Below are positions 25,583 to 34,380 of a stretch of 64,000 nt of DNA, piece by piece (the stretch's first letter is position 1; each line of letters begins with the position of its first letter). The stretch covers positions 124,001 through 188,000 of the forward strand of contig NZ_JACHJN010000004.1 in the NCBI RefSeq assembly GCF_014203665.1. Direction: 5' to 3'. The notes beneath the pieces were generated by a model that had not been told where the DNA came from, searched no databases, and was given only the letters and a program-made list of their open reading frames with translations. The DNA comes from Saccharothrix tamanrassetensis (GTDB taxonomy: Bacteria > Actinomycetota > Actinomycetes > Mycobacteriales > Pseudonocardiaceae). A program made the translations under genes and the position numbers.

Positions 25583-26668
25583 TCAGCCGGCGAGCCGTTC
25601 CGCGGCGGCGGCCACCCGCTCGTCGGTGGCGGTCAGCGCGATGCGCACGTGCCGGTCACCGGTCGGCCCGTAGAAGGTGCCCGGAGCAGCCAGGATGCCG
25701 CGTTCCGCGAGCCAGCCCACGGTGTCCCAGGCCTGCTCGTCCCGCGTGGACCACAGGTACAGCCCGGCCTCCGAGTGGTCGACCGAGAAGCCCGCCGCCT
25801 TCAACGCGGGCAGCAGCACCTCCCGCCGCCGCCGGTACCGGTCGCGCTGCACGGCCACGTGCCCGTCGTCGTTCAGCGCCGCCGTCATCGCCGCCTGCAC
25901 CGGCCGGGGCACGATCATCCCGGCGTGCTTGCGGACTTCGAGCAGCTCCGCGACCAGCTCCGGGTCCCCGGTGACGAACCCCGCCCGGTAGCCGGCGAGG
26001 CTGGACGACTTGGACAGCGAGTGCACCGCCAGCAGCCCGTCCCGCACACCGCCGTTGACCTCGTCCCGCAGCACGGAGACCGGTGAGGCGTCCCACGGCA
26101 GCGCCAGGTAGCACTCGTCCGAGGCGATCGTCGCGCCCACCGCACGGGCGTCCGCCACCGCCTGCGCCAGCGCCACCGCGTCCTGCACCCGACCCGTCGG
26201 GTTGGACGGCGAGTTCAGCCACACCAGCCGGGTGCCCTCGGGTGGCGGCTCGCCGTCGGCCAGCCGGACCACGGACGCGCCGGCGAGCCGCGCGCCCACC
26301 TCGTACGTCGGGTAGGCCAGGGCGGGGATCGCCACCACGTCGCCCGGCCCGAGGCCGAGCAGCGACGGCAGCCAGGCCACCAGTTCCTTGGACCCGATGG
26401 TCGGCAGCACCGACCGCGGGTCGACGCCGGTCACGCCGTGCCGGCGGCCCAGCGCGCCCGCGACGGCCTCCCGCAGCTCCGGGAACCCGTGCGTGGTCGG
26501 GTAGCCGGGCTGGTCGGCCACGGTCGAGAGGGCGTGCTGGACGAGTTCGGGGACGCTGTCCACCGGCGTGCCGACGGACAGGTCGACCACGCCACCGGGG
26601 TGCGTGCGCGCCTTGGCGGCGTGGTCGGCCAGGGAGTCCCAGGGGAAGTCCGGGAGCCGCTTCGTCAC
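25583..26668 (-). CDS. dapC: N-succinyldiaminopimelate aminotransferase
   Basis: A 361-residue PLP enzyme of aminotransferase class I/II. The PLP Lys lies in [17 protein letters not shown] (about residues 208-224), SPSNPTGRV is the phosphate/carboxylate motif, and ASDECYLAL the Asp that binds the pyridine nitrogen. The actinobacterial DapC subclass (Rv1178 type) begins with LPDFPWDSL as here. The GTG start overlaps the ferredoxin stop as GTGA. With dapD and dapE nearby it supplies the transamination step of lysine synthesis. Confidence 0.92.
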   Translation of the reverse strand: MTKRLPDFPWDSLADHAAKARTHPGGVVDLSVGTPVDSVPELVQHALSTVADQPGYPTTHGFPELREAVAGALGRRHGVTGVDPRSVLPTIGSKELVAWLPSLLGLGPGDVVAIPALAYPTYEVGARLAGASVVRLADGEPPPEGTRLVWLNSPSNPTGRVQDAVALAQAVADARAVGATIASDECYLALPWDASPVSVLRDEVNGGVRDGLLAVHSLSKSSSLAGYRAGFVTGDPELVAELLEVRKHAGMIVPRPVQAAMTAALNDDGHVAVQRDRYRRRREVLLPALKAAGFSVDHSEAGLYLWSTRDEQAWDTVGWLAERGILAAPGTFYGPTGDRHVRIALTATDERVAAAAERLAG

Positions 26669-26991
26669 TCGGGCGACGCCTGCGGGGGGAGAGCCTTGAT
26701 GAAGCCGGGGTCCGCGCTGACCTTGCCCACCTTGGAGGCGCCGCCCGGGGAGCCGAGTTCGTCGAAGAAGTCCACGTTCGCCTTCGTGTACTCCTTCCAC
26801 TCGTCCGGGACGTCGTCCTCGTAGTAGATGGCCTCAACGGGGCACACCGGCTCGCAAGCACCACAGTCGACGCACTCATCCGGGTGGATGTAGAGCATCC
26901 GGTCGCCTTCGTAGATGCAGTCGACGGGGCACTCTTCGATGCACGCCTTGTCGAGCACGTCCACGCACGGCTGGGCGATCACATAGGTCAC
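26665..26991 (-). CDS. fdxC: 7Fe ferredoxin (3Fe-4S/4Fe-4S), FdxC-like
   Basis: A 108-residue FdxA/FdxC-type ferredoxin. The N-terminal Cys pattern [17 protein letters not shown] followed by [12 protein letters not shown] supplies the ligands for one 3Fe-4S and one 4Fe-4S cluster. The C-terminal part ([19 protein letters not shown]) is the extension typical of the family. It is a cytosolic one-electron carrier. It comes directly before dapC, the same order as Rv1177-Rv1178. GTG at 26991 was chosen from the family start TYVIAQPC. Confidence 0.93.
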   Translation of the reverse strand: MTYVIAQPCVDVLDKACIEECPVDCIYEGDRMLYIHPDECVDCGACEPVCPVEAIYYEDDVPDEWKEYTKANVDFFDELGSPGGASKVGKVSADPGFIKALPPQASPE

Positions 26992-27137
26992 TGCGCTCTC
27001 CTGCTCTTGTTCTGGTCCACACCGCGCAAGCCGGAGAGTACGCGGCGGATCCGATTGTCCAACGATCAGGCTTGCCTTATCGGCACCGTGCTGCACCTCA
27101 CAAGACACCGTTTACCAGGGCGGGGGACGATGCGGGG

Positions 27138-27872
27138 GTGGATCGGGTGGTCGAGTTGGAACGGCGCTGCGCGGACGCCTGGCCGGCGCTGGTGGACGAG
27201 CCGCTCGGCCAGTGGCGGCTGCGGGCGGCGGGCGGCTTCACCGGGCGCGCGAACAGCGCCCTGACCACGGGAGATCCCGGCCTGCCGGTGCCCGAGGCGT
27301 TGCGGGTCGTGGCGGATTTCGCGGTCCGCCACTCGATCGGGCCCGCCGCGCACGTGGTGGTGGGTTCGCTCTCGGAGGAAGGCGTGGCGGCGGCCGGCTG
27401 GCGGGTCGACGTCGACCACCCGGGTGGTGCGGAGTCGCTGGTGCTGACCGGTCCGCTGGATGCCTTCGCCACCCCGAAGGCCGGGGAAGTGGGCGTTTCG
27501 GCGGTCCCGACGTCCGGATGGTGGGAACTCGCCGCCCAGGACAACCCCACGCCCGCCCAACGGCATGTACTGGGCAGTGGGGACGTGGTCGGGTTCGGGT
27601 CGGTGGTGGACGGCGGCGCCGTGGTCGCGGCGGTGCGGGGTGCGGTGGTGGGTGATCTTCTGCACGTCTCGCGGCTGGCGGTGCGGCCGGAGGCGCGGCG
27701 CGCGGGGCTGGCGCGGGCGCTGATGGGTGCGTTGGCGTCGTGGGGCTTGGAGCACGGGGCGACGCGGTGCGCACTCCAGGTGGCGTCGCACAACGAGCCC
27801 GCGCTGCGGCTGTACGCGTCCTTGGGCTGCACCGAGCACCACCGCTACCGGTACTGGAAGCCCGCAGCCTGA
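27138..27872 (+). CDS. GNAT-family acetyltransferase
   Basis: A 244-residue protein with an N-terminal family-specific domain (ELERRCADAWPALVDEPLGQWRLRAAGGFTGRANSAL) and a C-terminal GNAT domain with acetyl-CoA motif A in LAVRPEARRAGLARALMGAL (about residues 177-196) and motif B in YASLGCTEHHRYRYW. The substrate is unknown. GTG at 27138 was chosen because the conserved VVELERR follows and a run of G lies upstream. It is divergent from fdxC. Confidence 0.82.
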   Translation: MDRVVELERRCADAWPALVDEPLGQWRLRAAGGFTGRANSALTTGDPGLPVPEALRVVADFAVRHSIGPAAHVVVGSLSEEGVAAAGWRVDVDHPGGAESLVLTGPLDAFATPKAGEVGVSAVPTSGWWELAAQDNPTPAQRHVLGSGDVVGFGSVVDGGAVVAAVRGAVVGDLLHVSRLAVRPEARRAGLARALMGALASWGLEHGATRCALQVASHNEPALRLYASLGCTEHHRYRYWKPAA

Positions 27873-27874
27873 CC

Positions 27875-27904
27875 CCGGAGCAGTAGCGGCCGGAGCAGTA
27901 GCGG
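27875..27904. repeat. Two tandem 15-base repeats
   Basis: CCGGAGCAGTAGCGG twice head to tail, with a third partial unit (CCGGAGC), right behind the GNAT stop codon. The 133-base gap to the next gene holds nothing else clear. Confidence 0.5.
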
Positions 27905-28005
27905 CCGGAGCGCGGGCGAATCACCGGCTGCCGGAATCCCGGGCCGAACCGCGCGATCCGCCGAGTGCCGCACACGCTCGGCCGGCCAACGGTGGAGCGG
28001 CTACG

Positions 28006-28770
28006 TCACCGGAGTTCGGGCCGCCCGGACTGCTCGCGGCCGAACCACTGGTAGGCGGCCTTGCGGACCCGGCGCAGGGCGGAGCGTTCCCCGAAGTAGT
28101 CCCCCACCACGCCCACCAGGGGCAACATCCCCAGCGCCTGGTGGTAGAACCGCCCCTGCGGTCGCTTGTCCAGCTCGCCCTCCAGAGCCCACAGCACCTT
28201 CGCGAGCTTCCACACGGTCCGCCCGATCGCCCGGATCGTGGACCGCCCCTCCAGCTCCGAGGTCAGCTCCTCGGTGGCCCGGTCCTCGCGCGCCCGCTCC
28301 TCCGTCGAGGCGTCCGCCGCCCGCCCGTCCACCTCCCGCTGGAACAGCACGAACGCCAGCAGCCGCACCCGGTCCTCGGTGGTGGTGAACCCGTGCTCCC
28401 CCGCCATCGCGGACAGCAGCACGCCCTGCCCGGCGGTCCCCAGCGCGGACTGGATGGGCAGCCGGTCGGCCAGCGCCCCACCCACCCCGGGCAGCGCCGC
28501 GATCAGCGACACCAGCCGCCCCACCCGGTTGAGCCACCACTCGTCCCGCTGCGCCACGCCCATCGCCGCCCAGCCGGCGGTACCCGGCACCTTCACCTTC
28601 GCCAGCCGGTCCCAGAGCTTGTCCACCAGGGCGCGGTTCGCGCCGTCCTCCACCGCCCGGTCCCGCAGGCCGAGCAGGTTGGCCTCCCGCAACGTGTCCA
28701 GCAGCGGACCGGTCGCGCGCACGAACGGCCGCAGCGCACGAACCACGTCCCGATCAGTGATCGCCGGCAC
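28006..28770 (-). CDS. Hypothetical protein linked to mshB
   Basis: A 254-residue protein of unknown family. It has Trp-rich segments (GWAAMGVAQRDEWWLNRVGR), an apolar stretch LVSLIAALPGVGGALADRLP (about residues 93-112) and two small apolar segments near the C terminus (ALGMLPLVGVVGDYF), with a basic end. It may associate with membranes. The GTG start overlaps the end of the preceding membrane-protein gene by 17 bases, so it is the third gene of an mshB-membrane protein-hypothetical operon. I do not recognise it. Confidence 0.65.
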   Translation of the reverse strand: MPAITDRDVVRALRPFVRATGPLLDTLREANLLGLRDRAVEDGANRALVDKLWDRLAKVKVPGTAGWAAMGVAQRDEWWLNRVGRLVSLIAALPGVGGALADRLPIQSALGTAGQGVLLSAMAGEHGFTTTEDRVRLLAFVLFQREVDGRAADASTEERAREDRATEELTSELEGRSTIRAIGRTVWKLAKVLWALEGELDKRPQGRFYHQALGMLPLVGVVGDYFGERSALRRVRKAAYQWFGREQSGRPELR

Positions 28771-29143
28771 GGGCCTGCCTCCCCATGAACGCCCCGACCG
28801 CCACGGCACTGGGCAGCGCACCGCCGGCGAACAGCAGCAACGACCGCCAGTCGTTCACCAGCATCACGTCCCCGCCGGGCCCGAACAACCCGAAGAACAG
28901 CAAGGTGCCGAGCCACACCAGCAGCGGCGCGGCGGCGACCAGGGCGCGCCGGGCGTACCACGAGGCCGCGAGCACCAGCAGCGGTGTGGTGATGATCGCC
29001 ACCAGTGCGGTGACCGGGAACTGGTAGTCGTCGATCCGGGGCAGCAGGGTGCCGTCCAGGCGCAGCGGCAGGAAGAACAGCTCCAGCACCGCGAGCACGA
29101 ACGCCTGGGCCATCAGCGCCCCGATCGCCAACCGCTCCCTCAA
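28754..29143 (-). CDS. Small membrane protein after mshB (Rv1171-like)
   Basis: A 129-residue protein with four predicted membrane helices (GALMAQAFVLAVLELFFL, FPVTALVAIITTPLLVLAA, LVAAAPLLVWLGTLLFFG, SLLLFAGGALPSAVAVGAF). It begins with TTG overlapping the mshB stop (TTGA). The gene directly after mshB in M. tuberculosis is also a small membrane protein. Function unknown. Confidence 0.75.
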   Translation of the reverse strand: MRERLAIGALMAQAFVLAVLELFFLPLRLDGTLLPRIDDYQFPVTALVAIITTPLLVLAASWYARRALVAAAPLLVWLGTLLFFGLFGPGGDVMLVNDWRSLLLFAGGALPSAVAVGAFMGRQARAGDH

Positions 29144-29970
29144 TCGAGCCCTCCGAACAGGTCCGTCCGCGCCCCGTCGGCCGAGCCGCGCACCAACACG
29201 TAGTACTCGGACGGCACGACGGGCTGCGCGATGCCGTTGGACAGCGCGTACGCCACGCCGTCCTGCCACACGCTGACCTGGGTCGAGTGTGCGCGCAAGG
29301 CCCGCACCTTGGCCACCAGGTGCTCGGACACGTCGATGGTGGTGGTGATGGCCTCGTCGTCGGTGACGGGCAGCTCGCCCGGCGCCGGCAGCCGCCACGG
29401 CAGGTCCTCGTGGGCGGCCAGCGCCGCGACGCCGGCCTCGGTCGCCGACCGCGAGGTCACCGCGTAGAACACCCGGTCGACCTCGCCGGCCGCCGCCATG
29501 GTGATCTCGTGCGCCCGGATGTGGTCCGGGTGGCCGTACCCGCCGAACTCGTCGTAGGTGACCACGACCTGGGGCTTCACCGAGGAGATGATCGACGCCA
29601 GCTCGGCCGCCTGCTCGTCCGCCGACCCCCGGACGAACGCGCGCGGGTGGTCGTTCGCCTCGACGCCGGCCATCCCGGAGTCGCGCCAGCGGCCGATGCC
29701 GCCCAGGAAGCGGTGGTCGGTCACGCTCAGCGCGGCGCACGCGGACCTGAGCTCCGCGACCCGGTAGCCGCCGAGCTGGTCGGCGGCGCCGGCGGCCAGT
29801 TCGCGCAGTGCGGGCGGGATGATCTCGCCCTCCTCGCCGAGGGTGCAGGTGACCACGGTGACGTGCACGCCGCTCGCCGCGTAGCGGGCGATGGTGCCGC
29901 CCGTCCACAGGCTCTCGTCGTCAGGGTGTGCGTGTACCAGCAACAACCGTGGTGGAGCAGTCAGCGTCAC
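29140..29970 (-). CDS. mshB: GlcNAc-Ins deacetylase of mycothiol synthesis
   Basis: A 276-residue zinc-dependent deacetylase of the PIG-L/LmbE family that converts GlcNAc-Ins to GlcN-Ins in mycothiol biosynthesis. The metal site is complete: VHAHPDDESLWTGG (HPDD) near the N terminus and YDEFGGYGHPDHIRAHEI (H-P-D-H, about residues 139-156). Length is close to the Rv1170 protein. GTG at 29970 gives the family start TLTAPPRLLLVHAHPDDE. A hairpin separates it from the opp operon. Confidence 0.95.
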   Translation of the reverse strand: MTLTAPPRLLLVHAHPDDESLWTGGTIARYAASGVHVTVVTCTLGEEGEIIPPALRELAAGAADQLGGYRVAELRSACAALSVTDHRFLGGIGRWRDSGMAGVEANDHPRAFVRGSADEQAAELASIISSVKPQVVVTYDEFGGYGHPDHIRAHEITMAAAGEVDRVFYAVTSRSATEAGVAALAAHEDLPWRLPAPGELPVTDDEAITTTIDVSEHLVAKVRALRAHSTQVSVWQDGVAYALSNGIAQPVVPSEYYVLVRGSADGARTDLFGGLD

Positions 29971-30003
29971 CGGATCAGCGTAGAGACCTGGTCCGACAAC
30001 GGC

Positions 30004-30034
30004 TGTCGGGGCCACCGCAAAGGTGACCCCGACA
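30004..30034 (-). terminator. Terminator hairpin of the opp operon
   Basis: TGTCGGGGCCACC pairs with GGTGACCCCGACA (12 of 13 positions) around the loop GCAAA, 7 bases after the last opp stop codon. No clear T-tract. Confidence 0.65.
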
Positions 30035-30040
30035 CGACCG

Positions 30041-31093
30041 TCACACCGGCAGCAGCGGCTTCACCTCGGCGAAGTGGCACGCGGACAGCGTGCCCTCGCC
30101 GTCGCCGCGGCGCTCCAACCTGGGCTCCTCCACGGCGCAGATGTCCTGTGCCTTCCAGCAGCGGGTGCGGAACCGGCAGCCCGAGGGCGGGTTCACCGGC
30201 GACGGCACGTCACCGGTGAGCACGATCCGCTGGCGCTGCCGCTCCAGCCTCGGGTTCGGCACCGGCACCGCCGACAGCAGGGCCTGCGTGTACGGGTGCA
30301 TCGGCCGGGCGTAGATCTCCTCGCGGTCACCGAGCTCGATGATCTTGCCGAGGTACATCACGGCGACCCGGTCCGAGATGTGCCGGACGACCGACAGGTC
30401 GTGCGCCACGAACAGGTACGCCAGGCCCAGCCGCTCCTGGAGCTCCTCCAGCAGGTTCACCACGCCGGCCTGCACCGACACGTCCAGCGCGGACACCGGT
30501 TCGTCCAGCACGACCAGCTTCGGGTTCAGCGCCAGCGCGCGGGCGATGCCGATGCGCTGCCGCTGGCCGCCGGAGAACTCGTGGGCGTACCGGTTGCGGT
30601 GCTCCGGGTTGAGGCCGACGAGTTCCATCAGCTCGTTCACCCGGTGCTGGATGTCGCCGCCCTGCTCGATGCCGTGGATCTTGAACGGCTCCGAGATCAG
30701 CTCGTTGATCTGCCAGCGCGGGTTCAGCGACGCGTACGGGTCCTGGAACACGATCTGCATGTTCCGCCGCACGTCGCGCAACCCCTTGCCGCGCAGCGTG
30801 GTCAGCTCGCGGCCCTGGAACTTGACCGAGCCGGACGTCGGCTTGTGCAGCTGGAGGATGGCGCGCCCGGTGGTGGACTTGCCGCAGCCGGACTCGCCCA
30901 CCAGGCCCAGCGTCTCGCCGGCCTGGAGGTTGAACGACACGCCGGACACCGCCTGCACCTGCCCGACGGTGCGCGGGATGATCCCGCCGCCGCGCACCGG
31001 GAAGGACTTGACCAGGTCCTTGACCTCCAGCAGCGGGGAGTTCCCGGCCTGGGAGGCGCCACCGGCCTGCGGGTTCGCGTCAGTTGTGGTCAT
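30041..31093 (-). CDS. oppF: Oligopeptide ABC transporter ATPase, OppF-like
   Basis: A 350-residue ATPase of the peptide/nickel uptake class. Walker A is GESGCGKST (about residues 68-76), Q-loop [13 protein letters not shown], signature [16 protein letters not shown], Walker [13 protein letters not shown]. The C-terminal Cys cluster region ([15 protein letters not shown]) is the oligopeptide-transporter extension that binds an iron-sulfur cluster in related DppD/OppF proteins. Its ATG overlaps the oppD stop (ATGA). Last gene of the minus-strand operon oppA-B-C-D-F. Confidence 0.93.
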   Translation of the reverse strand: MTTTDANPQAGGASQAGNSPLLEVKDLVKSFPVRGGGIIPRTVGQVQAVSGVSFNLQAGETLGLVGESGCGKSTTGRAILQLHKPTSGSVKFQGRELTTLRGKGLRDVRRNMQIVFQDPYASLNPRWQINELISEPFKIHGIEQGGDIQHRVNELMELVGLNPEHRNRYAHEFSGGQRQRIGIARALALNPKLVVLDEPVSALDVSVQAGVVNLLEELQERLGLAYLFVAHDLSVVRHISDRVAVMYLGKIIELGDREEIYARPMHPYTQALLSAVPVPNPRLERQRQRIVLTGDVPSPVNPPSGCRFRTRCWKAQDICAVEEPRLERRGDGEGTLSACHFAEVKPLLPV

Positions 31094-32295
31094 GAGGTCG
31101 AGCTCTCCTCTTCGTGCAGCCGCGCCTCCACGGTGCCGAGGTCCTCGGCGACGGGGATGTCCGGGTTGGCCATCGTGAGCGACGCGGGGTTCTCCACCAC
31201 GCCGATCTCCTCGTGCGCGAACAGCCGCTGCGGGTGTTCGAGGGTGGCCAGGTACGCGGACCGGTGGCAGCGCGCGAAGTGGCCGGGCCGGTCGGTCTCC
31301 AGCAGGGCCGGCTCGGTCTCCCGGCACTCCTCGATCGCCAGCGGGCACCGCGGGGTGAACGAGCAGCCCTGCGGCAGGTTCATCAGCGAGGGCGGCGCAC
31401 CCTTGATCGGGGTCAGCCGCTTGCCCAGCAGCTGCGGGTTCGGGATGGACCCGAGCAGGCCGACCGTGTACGGCATCCGCTGCGCTTCGAAGACCTCGTC
31501 CACGGTGCCCTGCTCGACGACCGTGCCGCCGTACATGACCTGGACGCGGTCCACCATGCCCGCCACCACGCCGAGGTCGTGGGTGATGATCATGATGCCC
31601 GCGCTCGTCTCGTCCCGGATGCGCAGCAGCGTGTCCAGGATCTGCGCCTGCACGGTCACGTCGAGGGCCGTGGTCGGCTCGTCGGCGATGATCACGTCCG
31701 GGTCGTTGATGATCGCCATGGCGATCATCGCGCGCTGCCGCATGCCGCCGGAGAACTCGTGCGGGTACTGCGAGGCGCGCCGGTCCGGCTGGGGGATGCC
31801 CACCAGCTCCAGCGACTCGACCGCCTTGGCCCACGCGGCCTTCTTCGACACGTTGTGGTGCGCCTGGTAGGCCTCGGCCAGCTGCCAGCCCACCGTGTAG
31901 ACGGGGTTCAGCGACGTCATGGGGTCCTGGAAGATCATCGCGACCCCGTTGCCGCGCACCGGCTGCATCTGCTTGTAGTCCAGGCCCACCAGCTCGCGGC
32001 CCTTGAACTTGATCGAGCCGCCGATGTTCGCGGTCTTGGGCAGCAGGCCCATGATCGCCATCGACGAGACCGACTTGCCGGAGCCCGACTCGCCGACGAC
32101 GCCCAGCACCTCGCCCGCGCCGAGGGTGAACGACACGTCCCGCACGGCGTGCACGACGCCGTCGTCGGTCGGGAAGTCCACCGACAGGTTCTCGACCTTG
32201 AGCAGCTTGTCGCCTGCCGCGTCGTCGAAGGAGAACTCCGGTTCGGCCATGATCTGATTGCCACCTCCGGCGGCGGTAACGTCGAACTCGCTCAT
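31090..32295 (-). CDS. oppD: Oligopeptide ABC transporter ATPase, OppD-like
   Basis: A 401-residue ATPase with Walker [25 protein letters not shown], signature [16 protein letters not shown], Walker [13 protein letters not shown] and switch His in [12 protein letters not shown]. The [15 protein letters not shown] segment is the C-terminal Cys motif of OppD/DppD. It pairs with OppF to power peptide uptake. About 60 extra C-terminal residues beyond the Cys motif are acidic. ATGA overlaps occur at both ends of the gene. Confidence 0.93.
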   Translation of the reverse strand: MSEFDVTAAGGGNQIMAEPEFSFDDAAGDKLLKVENLSVDFPTDDGVVHAVRDVSFTLGAGEVLGVVGESGSGKSVSSMAIMGLLPKTANIGGSIKFKGRELVGLDYKQMQPVRGNGVAMIFQDPMTSLNPVYTVGWQLAEAYQAHHNVSKKAAWAKAVESLELVGIPQPDRRASQYPHEFSGGMRQRAMIAMAIINDPDVIIADEPTTALDVTVQAQILDTLLRIRDETSAGIMIITHDLGVVAGMVDRVQVMYGGTVVEQGTVDEVFEAQRMPYTVGLLGSIPNPQLLGKRLTPIKGAPPSLMNLPQGCSFTPRCPLAIEECRETEPALLETDRPGHFARCHRSAYLATLEHPQRLFAHEEIGVVENPASLTMANPDIPVAEDLGTVEARLHEEESSTS

Positions 32296-33245
32296 GCCTT
32301 CACCCTCTTCTGACGCGGGTCGAAGGCGTCCCGGAGACCGTCACCGATGAAGTTGACCGACAGCGAGATCAGCACGATGAACAGGAACGGGGTGAAGAAC
32401 AGCCACGGGTGCAACGTCAGCTCGTTCTTGTTCAGGCTGATCATCAGGCCCAGCGAGGTGTCCGGGCTCTGCACGCCGAGGCCGATGAACGACAGCGCGG
32501 CCTCCAGCAGCACCGCCTGCGCGATGGCCAGCGTGGCGTTGACAATGATCACGTCCACGGTGTTGGGCAGGATGTGCCGGAACACGATCCGGAAGGTCGA
32601 CGCGCCCAGCGCGCGGGCGGCCTCCACGAACTCCTTCTCGCGCAGCGAGAGCACCATGCCGCGGATGACGCGGGCGATCGACAGCCACATGATCAGGCCC
32701 AGGTAGAGGGCCACGATCAGCCAGTTGCTGCCACCGCCGCCCGCCACCGACGCCACGAAGCTGTTGCGCACCAGCACGGCCGCGATGACCAGGCCGGGGA
32801 TCACCAGGATCAGGTCGATGAACCGGCTGATGAGGGCGTCGACCCAACCGCGCATGTAGCCGGCGAGCGCGCCGAGCACCACGCCGATGACCGTGGACAG
32901 CACCGCGACGAAGATCGCGATCTGGAGCGAGAACTGCATACCGCGGATGATCTGCGCGACCATGTCGAAGCCGAGGCGGTCGGTCCCGAACGGGTGGTCG
33001 CCGCTGGGCGGGAGGTACCGGCGGTCGGTCTCGGTGTAGGGGTGCTTCCAGAGCAGCCCGCCGAAGAACGCGAACAGCGCCAGCAGCACGAACATCACCA
33101 GGCCGACCAGCGCCGCCTTGTGCCTGGTGAACCGCTTGAGGATGACCTGCCACTGCTTCTTGGCCGCGGTGTTGTCGAACTGGCTGACCTCGCCGCCGGT
33201 GGTCGGCGCGGCGGGCGCGGCCACGGGGGAACCGATCTCAGTCAA
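32292..33245 (-). CDS. oppC: Oligopeptide ABC transporter permease, OppC-like
   Basis: A 317-residue permease with an N-terminal cytoplasmic segment, a first helix [23 protein letters not shown], the substrate-side motif [13 protein letters not shown], and the EAA-type coupling loop [22 protein letters not shown] (about residues 200-221). Four further helices follow. The start is a TTG lying 8 bases inside the end of oppB, so it depends on coupling. Confidence 0.92.
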   Translation of the reverse strand: MTEIGSPVAAPAAPTTGGEVSQFDNTAAKKQWQVILKRFTRHKAALVGLVMFVLLALFAFFGGLLWKHPYTETDRRYLPPSGDHPFGTDRLGFDMVAQIIRGMQFSLQIAIFVAVLSTVIGVVLGALAGYMRGWVDALISRFIDLILVIPGLVIAAVLVRNSFVASVAGGGGSNWLIVALYLGLIMWLSIARVIRGMVLSLREKEFVEAARALGASTFRIVFRHILPNTVDVIIVNATLAIAQAVLLEAALSFIGLGVQSPDTSLGLMISLNKNELTLHPWLFFTPFLFIVLISLSVNFIGDGLRDAFDPRQKRVKA

Positions 33246-34236
33246 GGCGGATCCTCGGGTCCAGGACCGCGTACAGCACGTCCGCGATCAGGTTGAACAC
33301 GATGATGAACACGGCCGTCACCATCATGAAGCCGAGCACCTCGTAGGGCTCGATCCTCGTGATCGCCTCGATGAGGAACTTGCCCATGCCCGACCAGCCG
33401 AAGACGGTTTCGGTGATCACCGCGCCACCGAAGTTGGCGCCGATGTTGAGCGAGGACACCGTGATGATGGGGATGAGCGCATTGCGGAACGCGTGCTTGA
33501 AGATGGCGCGGCCCTGCGAGATGCCCTTCGCCTGTGCGGTGCGCACGTAGTCGGCGTTGAGCGTCTCCAGCATGGACGCGCGCTGGAAGCGGCTGTAGAG
33601 CGCGAACTGGATGACCACGAGACAGATGGTCGGCAGCACGTACGCGCCGGAGTACTGGAAGATCTGTTCGCCGATGCTGCCCTTGAAACCGTCACCGGGT
33701 GGTCCGGCGGTGATGATCCAGCGGTCCGCGCCGAGCGATTCCAGCCAGTTGTTCAACTGGATACCACCGGCCTTGAGCACGAGCGCGACGCAGAACAGCG
33801 GCATCGAGAACATCGCGAAGGATATTCCGGTCGCTGTGTAGTCGAAGATCGAGTATTGTCTCACCGCACCGATGACACCGACCGCGATGCCGAGTATCAG
33901 GGCGATGATCTCGGCGCCCAGGATCAGCCGGAGCGTCACGCTGAAGGCGTCGAGCACGTTCTCCTTCACGGGCTTGCCCGCGTTGCCCGGGACGACGGAC
34001 TCGCCCCAGTCGCCGGTCACGAAGTCGCCCGCCCAGGTGACATAACGCTCGAAGAACGGCTTGTTGTAGCCGGTGCGATCGTAGGCGGCGGTGATCTCCG
34101 CCTGTGTCCGGGGCTTCTGGAGCTTCCACTCGCCCAGGGGATCGCCCATGGCGTTGACGAGTCCGAAGCAGAGGAATGAAGCGACGATCAACAGCGGAAT
34201 CGAGATCAACAACCGCCGGAGTATGTAACGGAACAT
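33238..34236 (-). CDS. oppB: Oligopeptide ABC transporter permease, OppB-like
   Basis: A 332-residue permease beginning MFRYILRRLLISIPLLIVASF, typical of OppB/DppB, with the EAA loop DYVRTAQAKGISQGRAIFKHAFRNAL (split here by residues about 210-235) and six hydrophobic helices. It forms the channel with OppC. The ATG at 34236 follows a 144-base gap with a strong hairpin behind the binding-protein gene. Confidence 0.92.
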   Translation of the reverse strand: MFRYILRRLLISIPLLIVASFLCFGLVNAMGDPLGEWKLQKPRTQAEITAAYDRTGYNKPFFERYVTWAGDFVTGDWGESVVPGNAGKPVKENVLDAFSVTLRLILGAEIIALILGIAVGVIGAVRQYSIFDYTATGISFAMFSMPLFCVALVLKAGGIQLNNWLESLGADRWIITAGPPGDGFKGSIGEQIFQYSGAYVLPTICLVVIQFALYSRFQRASMLETLNADYVRTAQAKGISQGRAIFKHAFRNALIPIITVSSLNIGANFGGAVITETVFGWSGMGKFLIEAITRIEPYEVLGFMMVTAVFIIVFNLIADVLYAVLDPRIRLD

Positions 34237-34303
34237 GACAGGTCTCTAGTCTCCCTAGGCGCCCCCGCCGCAAGCGGGCCAGCCTACCTGACGCGGACGC
34301 CGG

Positions 34304-34338
34304 CCGGGGGGCCGGTGCTTGTGGCACCGGCCCCCCGG
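34304..34338 (-). terminator. Strong hairpin between oppA and oppB
   Basis: A perfect 15-bp stem (CCGGGGGGCCGGTGC with GCACCGGCCCCCCGG) around TTGTG, 43 bases after the oppA stop and 68 bases before oppB. There is no T-tract. Position suggests partial termination or RNA processing, keeping binding-protein levels above permease levels. Confidence 0.7.
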
Positions 34339-34380
34339 TCGGATGAATCAGTTAGCGTCGCGAGCTGGTGGCAGCTCGAC

